Shown here piece by piece: positions 56,727-64,000 of a stretch of DNA of 64,000 nt; the first letter of the stretch is position 1, and every line of letters begins with the position of its first letter. A model generated the notes under the pieces. That model did not search any database, had not been told where the DNA came from, and saw only the letters and a list, made by a program, of their open reading frames with translations. The stretch comes from Candidatus Aminicenantota bacterium (GTDB lineage: Bacteria > Acidobacteriota > Aminicenantia > Aminicenantales > Aminicenantaceae): the NCBI GenBank assembly GCA_016927475.1, contig JAFGMO010000025.1:1-64000 (forward strand), given 5' to 3'. The position numbers and the translations under genes are program-made.

Positions 56727-59543
56727 TCACCACTTCAGCTTGAAGGACAATCTTGCCTGGCGGGGTTGCTGCCTGCCCCATACCTGGCCGAAGATGGGAA
56801 TATCCTCCTTAACGTAAGATATGGGCTGCTGGCTGTCAAATAAATTAAAAAAATCGAGCCTGAGGGTTAAAACCGTCTTGCGGCCGCGAAATAAGCCGGG
56901 CAGGTTGATGTCCCTTTCGATGGCCACATCCAGATAGGTATGACCTGGGGTTTCCCTCGTGCCCCGTCCTTCGGGAAAGGAGTAATACCCGCCGAAAAAG
57001 GGTACATAACCCAGCTTTTCCCAGTGGTAGCCGGAGATCCATTCGAAAGCGGCCGATAAAGTGAAGCAGCAGGGAGCGGAAAAAAGGACATTGACCTTGA
57101 CATCATGGTCGACGGAGTAGGGAAGTTTTCCATACCATCCTTCATCACCGATGCCCCTTCCGCCCAATCCGCCGAGGGCCCAGTCATAATAAGCTTTGAT
57201 ATCACTCAATTCGGGCAGGTCCGGAATGTAGAGATGGTTGCCGAACAACCCCAAATAATTGGTGCTTCCTTCTTCCTGCGACCAGGACCCGGTCTCCGTC
57301 TGACCGGGATTGGTCCCTTCAGCGGAGGAGGTGCAGTAGGAAGCGTTGAGGTAAAAGTTGGGGCCGATCCTCCCCATCAATTCAAATTCCAGTCCATGAT
57401 ATTTTCTGCGCTTGTATTCGAAATTGTCATAGAGGAATTTGTATCCCGTTACCGGGTCGAAAACGGCCAGGACTTCGAGCAGGTCATCCGCCTGAGTGCC
57501 CACATACCTGGCTTTGATGACCCAGTCTCTTCCAAGTTTCCGGTTGAGTTCAACGAGAAAGCGGGTCAGGAAATTGGGGGTGATGTTCTCGGCGATCTCA
57601 AAAGGCTGATCTTTTTGCTCAGTTTCAAAGGCCCAGAAAGAAGGATCGCCGATCTCTTCGGCTGATGGGTTTTCGGAACCCTGCCATCGGTAAGTGCGGA
57701 AAACAAGTCCCGCTCCCGAATTGAGAAGCCCGAGGGGCATGGTTGTGATGAGGTCGCTGAAGCGGCCCCAGCCCAGCCTGATGATGTTAGCGCCGTCTCC
57801 GAGGATGTCGACGGTCAATGTCAGGCGGGGTGAGATGAAATCCGCCAGGCCCCAGGACCAGAGTTTTTCCCCGTTGTTGTCCAGGCAAAGCTGGGTTTGG
57901 GTCCGCAGGCCGGCCATGATGGTGAATCTTTCCCAGGTCATCTTGTCTTTGATGTAGAGGCCGATTCCCCTGGTGGAATTGATGAAGTCGAAATTTCCGT
58001 ACTCGTAAAAAAATGTTGGTGTCCGCTTTCCTTCAGCCCAGCTTTCGAAGTAGTATTTTGTTCCGTTATCGAAGGAGTTGCCCGGGAAAAGGTCTTCTTC
58101 CGTTCCCGTAAAGTCCACGGCAAACTCCGATGAAAGGCTGTAGAACTCGAAACCCAGTCCGATCTCGTGATGACCGAAGGTTTTGGTGTCGAAATGCTGG
58201 GTGTATTTTAAGCTCAGGTCGAGGCGCTGCTGGTCGTCAGTAACGTTCCCGTAGGAATTGTGGACATTTCTTGCCAGGTCCTCGATGTAGTACATGGCCG
58301 GGCCCAGGTTTTTGTCGTCCGGCTGGGTGAATTTGCCCCTTTTGACCCATCCCAAACCGGCTTCAATAAAGGCTGAAGGGCTGAGGATACCCTTATAATT
58401 GGCCTGAAATGCCAGGTCGGTGTACGTTTTTTTCTCGAAAAGTTCGGGAATACCAATGCCTCCCTTTTGGCTCAGCGAGGTGTTGAAAATGGATGTGAGC
58501 GAAAGGTTGTGGCCCACGGCCGGCGCGTAAGTGAGTTTTGAAAAGAGCTGGTTGTCCCGCAGAGATTTTTCCCCTCCGGGTATGAAGAGATAATCAATGG
58601 TATTGTCTTGGGTTTGTACGGTATCCGAATATAGATTGTCCGATAAAAAAAACCAGAGTTTGTCTTTGATCACAGGACCGCCCAGGTTGAAATACCAGTT
58701 GTAATCCGAAAAATATTCGGGCTCACTAACCACCGAGAGCTGTTCTTGACGCGGCGCCTGGAGCCGTTTATCCATAAAGATAAGCGAAAATGTGCCTTCA
58801 TAGTCGTTGCTTCCGCTTTTGGTGACCATATTGATGATCCCCCCGTAGGCCGAGCCGAACTCCGGGCTGAAGGGATCGGAGATGATCTGGATCTCATCGA
58901 TGGAGTCAAGGTTAAGCCGAAAACCTGAATTTTTCAGCCTGACGCCGCTTATGGAAAGACCGTCCACGATCCAGTTGTTGCCCTCTTCTCCTTCTCCCCT
59001 GAAACTCGGCTGCCCTTCGCTGGCAGTTCCATGGCGTGAGTCGGCCCTCACCCCGGTGACGCCCGGTGCGAATTTGACGACGTCGACCACGGTCCTGTTT
59101 TGGGAGGGGACATTTTCCAGGTCCGTCGTCGTCAGGTGGAAGCTCGTGTCTGTAGCGGTTTTGTCCAGCAAAGGAGATTCGGCCGTGACCACGATCTCTC
59201 TTGTGATCTCGGACATAATCATCGTTACTTCGATGTGGGTCGACGTTCCGAGACGGATAATAACATTTTTTTCAAGCACCGGCCTGAATCCCGAAAGTTT
59301 GAAACTCAAGGTATAGCTTCCGACGGGAAGCAGGGGAAGATGGAAATCTCCGTTTTGTGTGGAAATCGTGGTTCGCGAACCTTGAAGGTTAGGCCCTTCA
59401 GCCGATATCTCCACACCGGGAAGCCCGGTCCCGTCCTTTTCCAGCACCTTCCCGCGAATTTCTCCGGTTTCTTTAGCCGTCAGGAAAAGGGGAAAAAAAA
59501 GGAATAAAATGAGGAAGGGAAGGTATGGGTGTCGATGCCTCAT
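56727..59543 (-). CDS. TonB-dependent receptor, Oar-like, with carboxypeptidase-regulatory domain
   Basis: 938 aa. Signal peptide (YLPFLILFLFFPLFLTA), then a CarboxypepD_reg-like domain (GEIRGKVLEKDGTGLPGVEI ... LPVGSYTLSFKLSGF), a plug domain (VPSQNRTVVDVVKFAPGV, VDGLSISG, FGSAYGGIINMVTKSGSNDY) and a long barrel ending LSFKLKW. This is the Oar-type receptor expanded in Acidobacteriota and relatives. The substrate is unknown, and no ExbBD or TonB gene is in the window. GGGAG precedes the ATG. Confidence 0.93.
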   Translation of the reverse strand: MRHRHPYLPFLILFLFFPLFLTAKETGEIRGKVLEKDGTGLPGVEISAEGPNLQGSRTTISTQNGDFHLPLLPVGSYTLSFKLSGFRPVLEKNVIIRLGTSTHIEVTMIMSEITREIVVTAESPLLDKTATDTSFHLTTTDLENVPSQNRTVVDVVKFAPGVTGVRADSRHGTASEGQPSFRGEGEEGNNWIVDGLSISGVRLKNSGFRLNLDSIDEIQIISDPFSPEFGSAYGGIINMVTKSGSNDYEGTFSLIFMDKRLQAPRQEQLSVVSEPEYFSDYNWYFNLGGPVIKDKLWFFLSDNLYSDTVQTQDNTIDYLFIPGGEKSLRDNQLFSKLTYAPAVGHNLSLTSIFNTSLSQKGGIGIPELFEKKTYTDLAFQANYKGILSPSAFIEAGLGWVKRGKFTQPDDKNLGPAMYYIEDLARNVHNSYGNVTDDQQRLDLSLKYTQHFDTKTFGHHEIGLGFEFYSLSSEFAVDFTGTEEDLFPGNSFDNGTKYYFESWAEGKRTPTFFYEYGNFDFINSTRGIGLYIKDKMTWERFTIMAGLRTQTQLCLDNNGEKLWSWGLADFISPRLTLTVDILGDGANIIRLGWGRFSDLITTMPLGLLNSGAGLVFRTYRWQGSENPSAEEIGDPSFWAFETEQKDQPFEIAENITPNFLTRFLVELNRKLGRDWVIKARYVGTQADDLLEVLAVFDPVTGYKFLYDNFEYKRRKYHGLEFELMGRIGPNFYLNASYCTSSAEGTNPGQTETGSWSQEEGSTNYLGLFGNHLYIPDLPELSDIKAYYDWALGGLGGRGIGDEGWYGKLPYSVDHDVKVNVLFSAPCCFTLSAAFEWISGYHWEKLGYVPFFGGYYSFPEGRGTRETPGHTYLDVAIERDINLPGLFRGRKTVLTLRLDFFNLFDSQQPISYVKEDIPIFGQVWGRQQPRQARLSFKLKW

Positions 59544-59648
59544 AGCTCGTCTCCCTTGAATAAAAGAAATGCCGTCGTCTGGCAGAAAAATTGTCCCGGA
59601 TTGTCTTCTATTCCCAGCAAGCAGTACGGATAAATTTTCCTTTTTCCT

Positions 59649-60311
59649 TTATGCCCGGTTTTCCTTGGATTTTTGAAGCAGTTCGCATTTTCGAACATAT
59701 AAGGTACGCTGAATGGCGGTGATGTTGGATATGACGGCGATAATTCCCAAAACAGCGATGATCACCGGGTCGTAAATGTTAAAAATGATACCGATGAAAG
59801 AACCGAGGGCCAGGAACGTCATCCGTTCCGCCCGCTGCATGATGCCCACGTTGCAATCAAAACCCAGGCCTTCAGCCCTGGCTCTCGTGTAGCTGACCAT
59901 CGTTGATCCGAGAAAAGTCCAAAAAGTGATCCAAAGTGCCCAGTGTCCCCTGAAGTAAACAGCCAAACCCAGGTAAATGAAAAATTCGGAATACCTGTCC
60001 AGGGCCGAATCGAAGATGGCGCCGAAAAGGCTCTGCTTATTGGTGCTGACCGCCACTTTACCATCCATGACGTCGAAAAATCCGCAAACGATGATCGACA
60101 CAGCGGCCCAAAGGGGATACCCCAGTGCGAAGAATGTCCCCGCGATCAAACCCGTGATCAATGCCAGGATGGTGATGGTGTTGGGTTGGATCTTCAGCCG
60201 AATGAAAAGTACGGCCGCCCGGTCGAGTACGCTTTTTATGGCCATGAGCATTTTTTGCGGAAGGATTCTTTCCGGGTTTTTCTTTATTGTATTTGTCTGT
60301 TGTTCATTCAT
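59649..60311 (-). CDS. CDP-alcohol phosphatidyltransferase
   Basis: 220 aa with about six membrane helices. The CDP-alcohol motif is DVMDGKVAVSTNKQSLFGAI(FDSALD). The four catalytic Asp are present, but the usual Arg of DGxxAR is Val. Family members join a CDP-diacylglycerol to glycerol phosphate, inositol phosphate, serine or similar. The inositol-1-phosphate synthase gene in the same window makes a phosphatidylinositol-phosphate-type product plausible (inference). It is downstream of the rdh cluster in the same direction, with a 160-base gap. Confidence 0.85.
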   Translation of the reverse strand: MNEQQTNTIKKNPERILPQKMLMAIKSVLDRAAVLFIRLKIQPNTITILALITGLIAGTFFALGYPLWAAVSIIVCGFFDVMDGKVAVSTNKQSLFGAIFDSALDRYSEFFIYLGLAVYFRGHWALWITFWTFLGSTMVSYTRARAEGLGFDCNVGIMQRAERMTFLALGSFIGIIFNIYDPVIIAVLGIIAVISNITAIQRTLYVRKCELLQKSKENRA

Positions 60312-60344
60312 GCTTTTATGGTTCCTTAAAAGATTGGCGCTTTT

Positions 60345-60455
60345 TTATGATTTGTGAAACACCTCTGATATTTTTTTCGCCTTTATTTTATCATGGAAAA
60401 CGATGATTGCGAAACTTCCGTCTACCTTTAATGTTTTATTCACCTGCATAAAAAA
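60345..60455 (-). pseudogene. Possible methyltransferase C-terminal remnant
   Basis: A short frame reads VNKTLKVDGSFAIIVFHD, close to the common VNRVLKPGGxFAIIDF of SAM methyltransferases, then ends. It has no start and lies directly after the rdhC-like stop. It is very short, so chance similarity is possible. Confidence 0.2.
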
Positions 60456-60471
60456 AGAAAAAAATCCCGTA

Positions 60472-61689
60472 TTATTCGCGGTTCGAGGGATGTGGCCTGG
60501 CCGGTCTGATCTTTGTATAAATATCACCAGCCCAGTTATGCATCATCCGGAGAAAATCCGTCACCGGCCTCATGGGGCAGAGATACCCACACCAGGGCCT
60601 TCGAATAAAAAGTGCAGCCACCAGAACGATTCCTAGAAGGCCGAATTGAAAGTTGGAACCGATGAGCTGGAAAAAAGCACCGAAAACCTCATAGCTGGAC
60701 ATGCCTGGATTTCGATAAAGCAGGGCGATAACGATGGCCGCTAGTGCAGCGAAACGTTGGAACCAACGGCCGATCACCCGGATGTGATTTGACGGACGAA
60801 CGCGGGTTCCACCGATTAGGCTCAAGCACTCCTGTGCGGCGCCAAAGGGGCAGAACCATCCACAGTAGGGATTCTGTTTTCCGGCGGTGATGAAAAGCAA
60901 AATTCCCGCCAGCAGAACGTACCAGTAAATATGTTCCCGCCAAGGCAGCCAGAGGCCCAAAAGAAATCTGTTGATGATAACCAGGTTGAGGGGTTTACTG
61001 AAAATAAAACCGAGGAAAACAAGTCCTGTTAGCATCGATATCCAACGGGCTGCCTTTTTGAATGCGCATCTTTTACATCGGCCTATTATCCCGAAGGAAA
61101 AAAGAAACAGCAGTACGATCTCCGGCAAGCCGAATACGATTTTTCCTGCGGGTTGTGCCGGGAATTCCATTCCCAGATTTTTCGAGGCGGTCTTCCGGGC
61201 AGCCTGACATACGGCCTCGGCCAGGGCATTAGAGGTATATGTGGCTCCCGTTACGGCGTCGATTCCTTGTCCCGCCTGAAAGTTGTCCGCGCATGATTTT
61301 CCTAAGAGCGAATCGATGAAACCTTTTTTCAGGACTCTCTGGAGGAAGGCTCCTGTTTCTTTATGTTCGATAAGGGATATTCCCGTGATTTTTCCGGTTG
61401 CATCGATGGAAACAACGACCCTGATTTCTCCTCCATAGCCCTGTGCTCTTCCCGTCGCTAGGGTTCCGATGGTATACGGATGGGGAGTATCTTTCCAGGC
61501 GGCGTAGGTTCCCTCGGAGATCGGACTGAAACGGTCCGCTTCCGGCAGGGCCTGTTTGAGGTGAGGAGTAAGGTCTTCGCGGTTTCGTGATGACCCGATA
61601 ATCCAGGCCGCGGCGAGCACAAATAGAGCCGTAATTCCTAAAAGCCGCTCAATATATTTGCCTCCCCTTACTGTTTCTTTCTCCGCCAT
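60472..61689 (-). CDS. RdhC/NosR-like FMN-binding Fe-S membrane protein
   Basis: 405 aa. One N-terminal helix, then a periplasmic FMN-binding domain with the covalent flavin motif DAVTGATYTS (Thr150). Five to six membrane helices follow, with two cytoplasmic CxxxCP motifs, CGWFCPFG and CGYLCPMR. This is the NosR/NqrC-related layout known as RdhC beside reductive dehalogenases, where it may pass electrons from the quinone pool. It starts 15 bases after the dehalogenase gene. Confidence 0.9.
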   Translation of the reverse strand: MAEKETVRGGKYIERLLGITALFVLAAAWIIGSSRNREDLTPHLKQALPEADRFSPISEGTYAAWKDTPHPYTIGTLATGRAQGYGGEIRVVVSIDATGKITGISLIEHKETGAFLQRVLKKGFIDSLLGKSCADNFQAGQGIDAVTGATYTSNALAEAVCQAARKTASKNLGMEFPAQPAGKIVFGLPEIVLLFLFSFGIIGRCKRCAFKKAARWISMLTGLVFLGFIFSKPLNLVIINRFLLGLWLPWREHIYWYVLLAGILLFITAGKQNPYCGWFCPFGAAQECLSLIGGTRVRPSNHIRVIGRWFQRFAALAAIVIALLYRNPGMSSYEVFGAFFQLIGSNFQFGLLGIVLVAALFIRRPWCGYLCPMRPVTDFLRMMHNWAGDIYTKIRPARPHPSNRE

Positions 61690-61704
61690 GTTTTGTTGCC
61701 TCGC

Positions 61705-63105
61705 TCACATCGATTCACGTCCCGTAATCGTTTTGTCCCCGGTTCTTTTCCAAAAATCCCGGTCAGGGACATGCCTCCCGTATCCACCGGCCTGATCCAG
61801 GGTAACCATAAGTTTGTTGGCCGGTGTTATTCGTCCCTGGATAATTTTTCTCAGCAAGCGGTGGAGCCAGGAATTGTTGGGTTTGGTGAAAGGGCAGACC
61901 CTTTTACAGTTGGAACAGCTGAATCCATTGTAATCGTAGCAAGTCTCGGGAAGAACGTACCATTTTAAGGTTCCTGGATTGTTGGATATGGAACGGCCCT
62001 TCCAGGTTTGAGGGCCCTCGGAAATAGAACCGCTGGGACAATCTTTGGCGCAGAGCATGCAGGATTTGCAGAATTCGGTGACGCCGAAATCGATGGGTTT
62101 GTCCGGCATGAGCGGCATGTCCGTGATAACTTTGGCCAGCCGGACACGGGGGCCGTATTTGGGTGTGATAAGGAGTCCCATCCGGCCAAGTTGTCCCAGT
62201 CCGGCGTCGATGGCCATGGGGATGCTTAGTCCGACACCGTTTCCCGCCGGAAGAGCCCGGTAACCCAAACCGCGGATAAATTCGGCCAGGGTTGCAGCCG
62301 TAAAGGCCATCCGGGAATATCCGTTACCCGTCGCCGCTGAAGCTAGGCGTCCCGGTGAATTGGCAATGGCATAAAAATCTTCCTCAAAAGCCAGAGCGAT
62401 TACCCTGTTCATGGATGCGGGTATATACCAGGAATCTTTTGTCCTTTCGAATCGTTCTCCGCCGTAGTGCACAGGTAAGGCACGGTCGCGTTGCGTTTGA
62501 ATGGGACTGTGGTGATCGGAATAAAGCCAGAGAGGATTAAGCTTGGCGATTCCTGCCAGCGATGCTCCGTAAAACCGGGCGGCGTGCTTGACGGCCCGGG
62601 AGGCGTCCAGCCATGTCATGTTTATATCTGCTGGATTCCAGGGTTCCAAGGTGTCAAGCCCCATTTCACGGACCATACCCCGATGGGTGTTCCAATCATA
62701 AGAGGAATAACTGTGAACGTCGTACATGTGCCAGGATGCGGCCATAAAGGCGTAATCCAGCCGGGTCTGGTCGGGGTTTTCCCCTTTTCCTTCGATGAGG
62801 TTTTTCCATGTGATGTCTTCAGTTTGATCCATAGCTTCTATTCGGACGGGTTCCCATAAATTACGGCTGAAAACATTGTTTTTCTCACTCATGCGCTGCA
62901 ATGTCTGTGTGTCGTAGCGGTAAGGTAAGCTTTTTCCATTGATTTTTTCAACAACAAAGGGGCCATATTCGTTAGGGGATTCAATCATCTCGCCTCTATC
63001 TGTTAGGCCAAGTAACCGGGAGGCGGTCAATCCTGTGCCCAAAGAGGCGGCACCAAAGCCTGTTATTTTCAGAAAATCGCGGCGGCGGATTTTTCCTTTT
63101 TTCAT
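61705..63105 (-). CDS. rdhA: Reductive dehalogenase catalytic subunit (RdhA family)
   Basis: 466 aa. The Tat signal RRRDFLKITGFG at the N-terminus marks export in folded form. The central part is the corrinoid-binding nitroreductase-like domain. Two Fe-S motifs sit near the C-terminus: CKSCMLCAKDCPSGS and CSNCKRVCPFTKPNN, the standard RdhA pair. The size fits respiratory RdhA. An anchor-like gene is 33 bases upstream and rdhC is 15 bases downstream, so a respiratory enzyme is likely. The organohalide substrate cannot be deduced. Confidence 0.92.
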   Translation of the reverse strand: MKKGKIRRRDFLKITGFGAASLGTGLTASRLLGLTDRGEMIESPNEYGPFVVEKINGKSLPYRYDTQTLQRMSEKNNVFSRNLWEPVRIEAMDQTEDITWKNLIEGKGENPDQTRLDYAFMAASWHMYDVHSYSSYDWNTHRGMVREMGLDTLEPWNPADINMTWLDASRAVKHAARFYGASLAGIAKLNPLWLYSDHHSPIQTQRDRALPVHYGGERFERTKDSWYIPASMNRVIALAFEEDFYAIANSPGRLASAATGNGYSRMAFTAATLAEFIRGLGYRALPAGNGVGLSIPMAIDAGLGQLGRMGLLITPKYGPRVRLAKVITDMPLMPDKPIDFGVTEFCKSCMLCAKDCPSGSISEGPQTWKGRSISNNPGTLKWYVLPETCYDYNGFSCSNCKRVCPFTKPNNSWLHRLLRKIIQGRITPANKLMVTLDQAGGYGRHVPDRDFWKRTGDKTITGRESM

Positions 63106-63138
63106 GGTTTTTTCCTTATCTTATCTGAGCTTTTTTAG

Positions 63139-63417
63139 TCATTGGTTTCGTTTTTTTTGGAAAAAAACAAAACGGGCTAAAAGAACTCCCCAAACAATGG
63201 ATGAAAAGAGAAGGGGAATCCCAATGACGAAAGCGGCACGAACCGCTCCTTCCTCTAGAAAAGCGATGATAACTTCCAGGATGAACAGGTTATAGGCAAA
63301 GGCAAGGATGGTCAGCAGCCAATGCCCCCATTTGATCTTTAATCTTTTCCTGCCAGCGAATACAAGAAGGAGGTAGAATCCCGTGGAGAGACAGATGCCG
63401 ATCATAAGATGCGCCAT
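63139..63417 (-). CDS. RdhB-like dehalogenase membrane anchor
   Basis: 92 aa with three membrane helices (about 3-20, 34-54 and 64-86). EEGAVRAAFVIG between helices 2 and 3 resembles the periplasmic loop of RdhB anchors that hold RdhA on the membrane. It is the first gene of the rdhB-rdhA-rdhC run; the order with B first is less usual than rdhAB. AAGGAAGGAG precedes the ATG. Small anchors diverge strongly, so the call leans on context. Confidence 0.72.
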   Translation of the reverse strand: MAHLMIGICLSTGFYLLLVFAGRKRLKIKWGHWLLTILAFAYNLFILEVIIAFLEEGAVRAAFVIGIPLLFSSIVWGVLLARFVFFQKKRNQ

Positions 63418-63459
63418 TATCCACTCCTTCCTTTGAAGATTGTTTTTTCATGTGCAACT

Positions 63460-63478
63460 GGATAAAAGGTTTTTATCC
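63460..63478. promoter_or_regulatory. Perfect 19-bp palindrome upstream of the rdh genes
   Basis: GGATAAAA-GGT-TTTTATCC (8+3+8) lies 43 bases upstream of the anchor gene. It has no T-run on either side, so an operator fits better than a terminator. Confidence 0.65.
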
Positions 63479-63628
63479 GGAGAAGTGGAAAAATAAGAAG
63501 GTATACATAACACAACCGGGCCTCAGTGGCAAATGTCAAATAATCAGGGGATAAATGGAGAATAACTTAAGACTAACCTGCTGGAGGCCCTGTTTATCTG
63601 ACTTTATCGTGTCTGATTCTGAGAACTG

Positions 63629-64000
63629 TTATTTCCTTCCGGTCTGACCGCAACCGTTTCTTTTGACGATGCGCTCCGTTTCCATGGCGATCTTCTTTTC
63701 TTCATTCGTAGGGATGACCAAGACCTTTATCTGTGAATTCGGGGGACTGATCTCGCGGATGTCTTTCCTCGGTTCCTTGTTTTTACAGGCATCCACAGAG
63801 ATGCCCAAACTGTCCAGTCCTTCACAGCACATACCGCGTATAAGGGGCGAGTTTTCTCCGATGCCGGCCGTGAAGATGATGGCGTCAAGATGGCCCAGAG
63901 AAGCGTAGTAGGCCCCGATATACTTTTTTATCCGGTAGGAATAAATTTCGAGGGCTAAAGCGGAAAGCTCATCTCCGGAAACCGCCTTCTCTTCAACGTT
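63629..64000 (-). CDS. ackA: Acetate kinase, C-terminal part (cut by the window edge)
   Basis: The last 123 codons of acetate kinase, which makes ATP from acetyl phosphate. DAIIFTAGIGENSPLIRG is the conserved ATP/acetate-binding signature, and EISPPNSQIKVLVIPTNEEKKIA is the typical C-terminal stretch. The frame runs open to position 64000, so the N-terminal two thirds lie outside. Together with the ADP-forming acyl-CoA synthetase it points to acetate as a fermentation product. Confidence 0.95.
   Translation of the reverse strand, partial: NVEEKAVSGDELSALALEIYSYRIKKYIGAYYASLGHLDAIIFTAGIGENSPLIRGMCCEGLDSLGISVDACKNKEPRKDIREISPPNSQIKVLVIPTNEEKKIAMETERIVKRNGCGQTGRK

Noticed and set aside
63525-63531. 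GCCACTG on the minus strand upstream of the rdh genes, as in cobalamin riboswitches
   Set aside because: The other conserved parts (GGTG, GGGAA and the surrounding helices) are missing and the leader is too short.

Overview
The window looks like a chromosomal segment of a Gram-negative, probably anaerobic bacterium. The envelope genes support this (lpxC for lipid A, a TonB-dependent receptor of the Oar type, a small outer-membrane barrel-like protein), as do an ADP-forming acyl-CoA synthetase, acetate kinase, methylmalonyl-CoA accessory genes and a reductive-dehalogenase cluster. The mix resembles uncultured Acidobacteriota-like lineages such as Candidatus Aminicenantes. That placement is inference from gene content and was not computed.

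Layout. 0.2-3.5 kb: a tightly coupled operon of a PTS EIIA-like protein, a PII-like protein and two CPA2-type cation/proton antiporters. 3.6-6.3 kb: acylphosphatase, cupin, membrane-anchored TRASH-like protein, then meaB and methylmalonyl-CoA epimerase. 6.3-12.6 kb (minus): a secreted DUF4783-like protein, a 1291-aa multi-membrane-pass NtrY-like histidine kinase, an outer-membrane protein and a flavodoxin, preceded by a ribbon-helix-helix regulator with a palindrome over its own promoter. 13.3-19.4 kb: small secreted peptide, HAD phosphatase, VIT/VWA protein, class V aminotransferase, DUF362 ferredoxin, FlK-like thioesterase, tRNA-Pro. 19.8-28.3 kb: lipoprotein, Obg/DRG-type GTPase with TGS domain, gyrB, gyrA, acyl-CoA synthetase. 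28.4-37.4 kb: one 2980-aa PKS-NRPS megasynthase.

37.4-47.7 kb is mostly housekeeping: zinc-ribbon protein, tRNA(CAT), dnaG-rpoD, larB, lpxC, and a TPR-glmU-glmS operon. 47.8-56.6 kb: ADP-forming acyl-CoA synthetase fused to a GNAT domain, inositol-phosphate synthase, secreted metallo-beta-lactamase-fold protein, AraC-GyrI regulator, DUF169 protein, a serine-hydrolase remnant and a NagX/DUF5009-like membrane acetyltransferase. 56.7-60.3 kb: Oar-like TonB receptor and a CDP-alcohol phosphatidyltransferase. 60.5-63.4 kb (minus): rdhB-like anchor, rdhA-like reductive dehalogenase and rdhC-like FMN/Fe-S membrane protein. The window ends inside ackA.

The strongest candidates for something new are four. 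(1) The megasynthase (KS-AT-ACP-KR-PPTase-C-A-PCP-TE) carries its own phosphopantetheinyl transferase domain, while its only ACP-like domain has Thr where the phosphopantetheine Ser should be. (2) The reductive dehalogenase operon has a 19-bp palindrome upstream. (3) The EIIA/PII-like/dual-antiporter cassette. (4) A dispersed family of intergenic hairpins has arms that differ between copies yet stay perfectly complementary, and these often begin on the stop codon of the preceding gene. No CRISPR array, intact insertion sequence, prophage or rRNA was seen.
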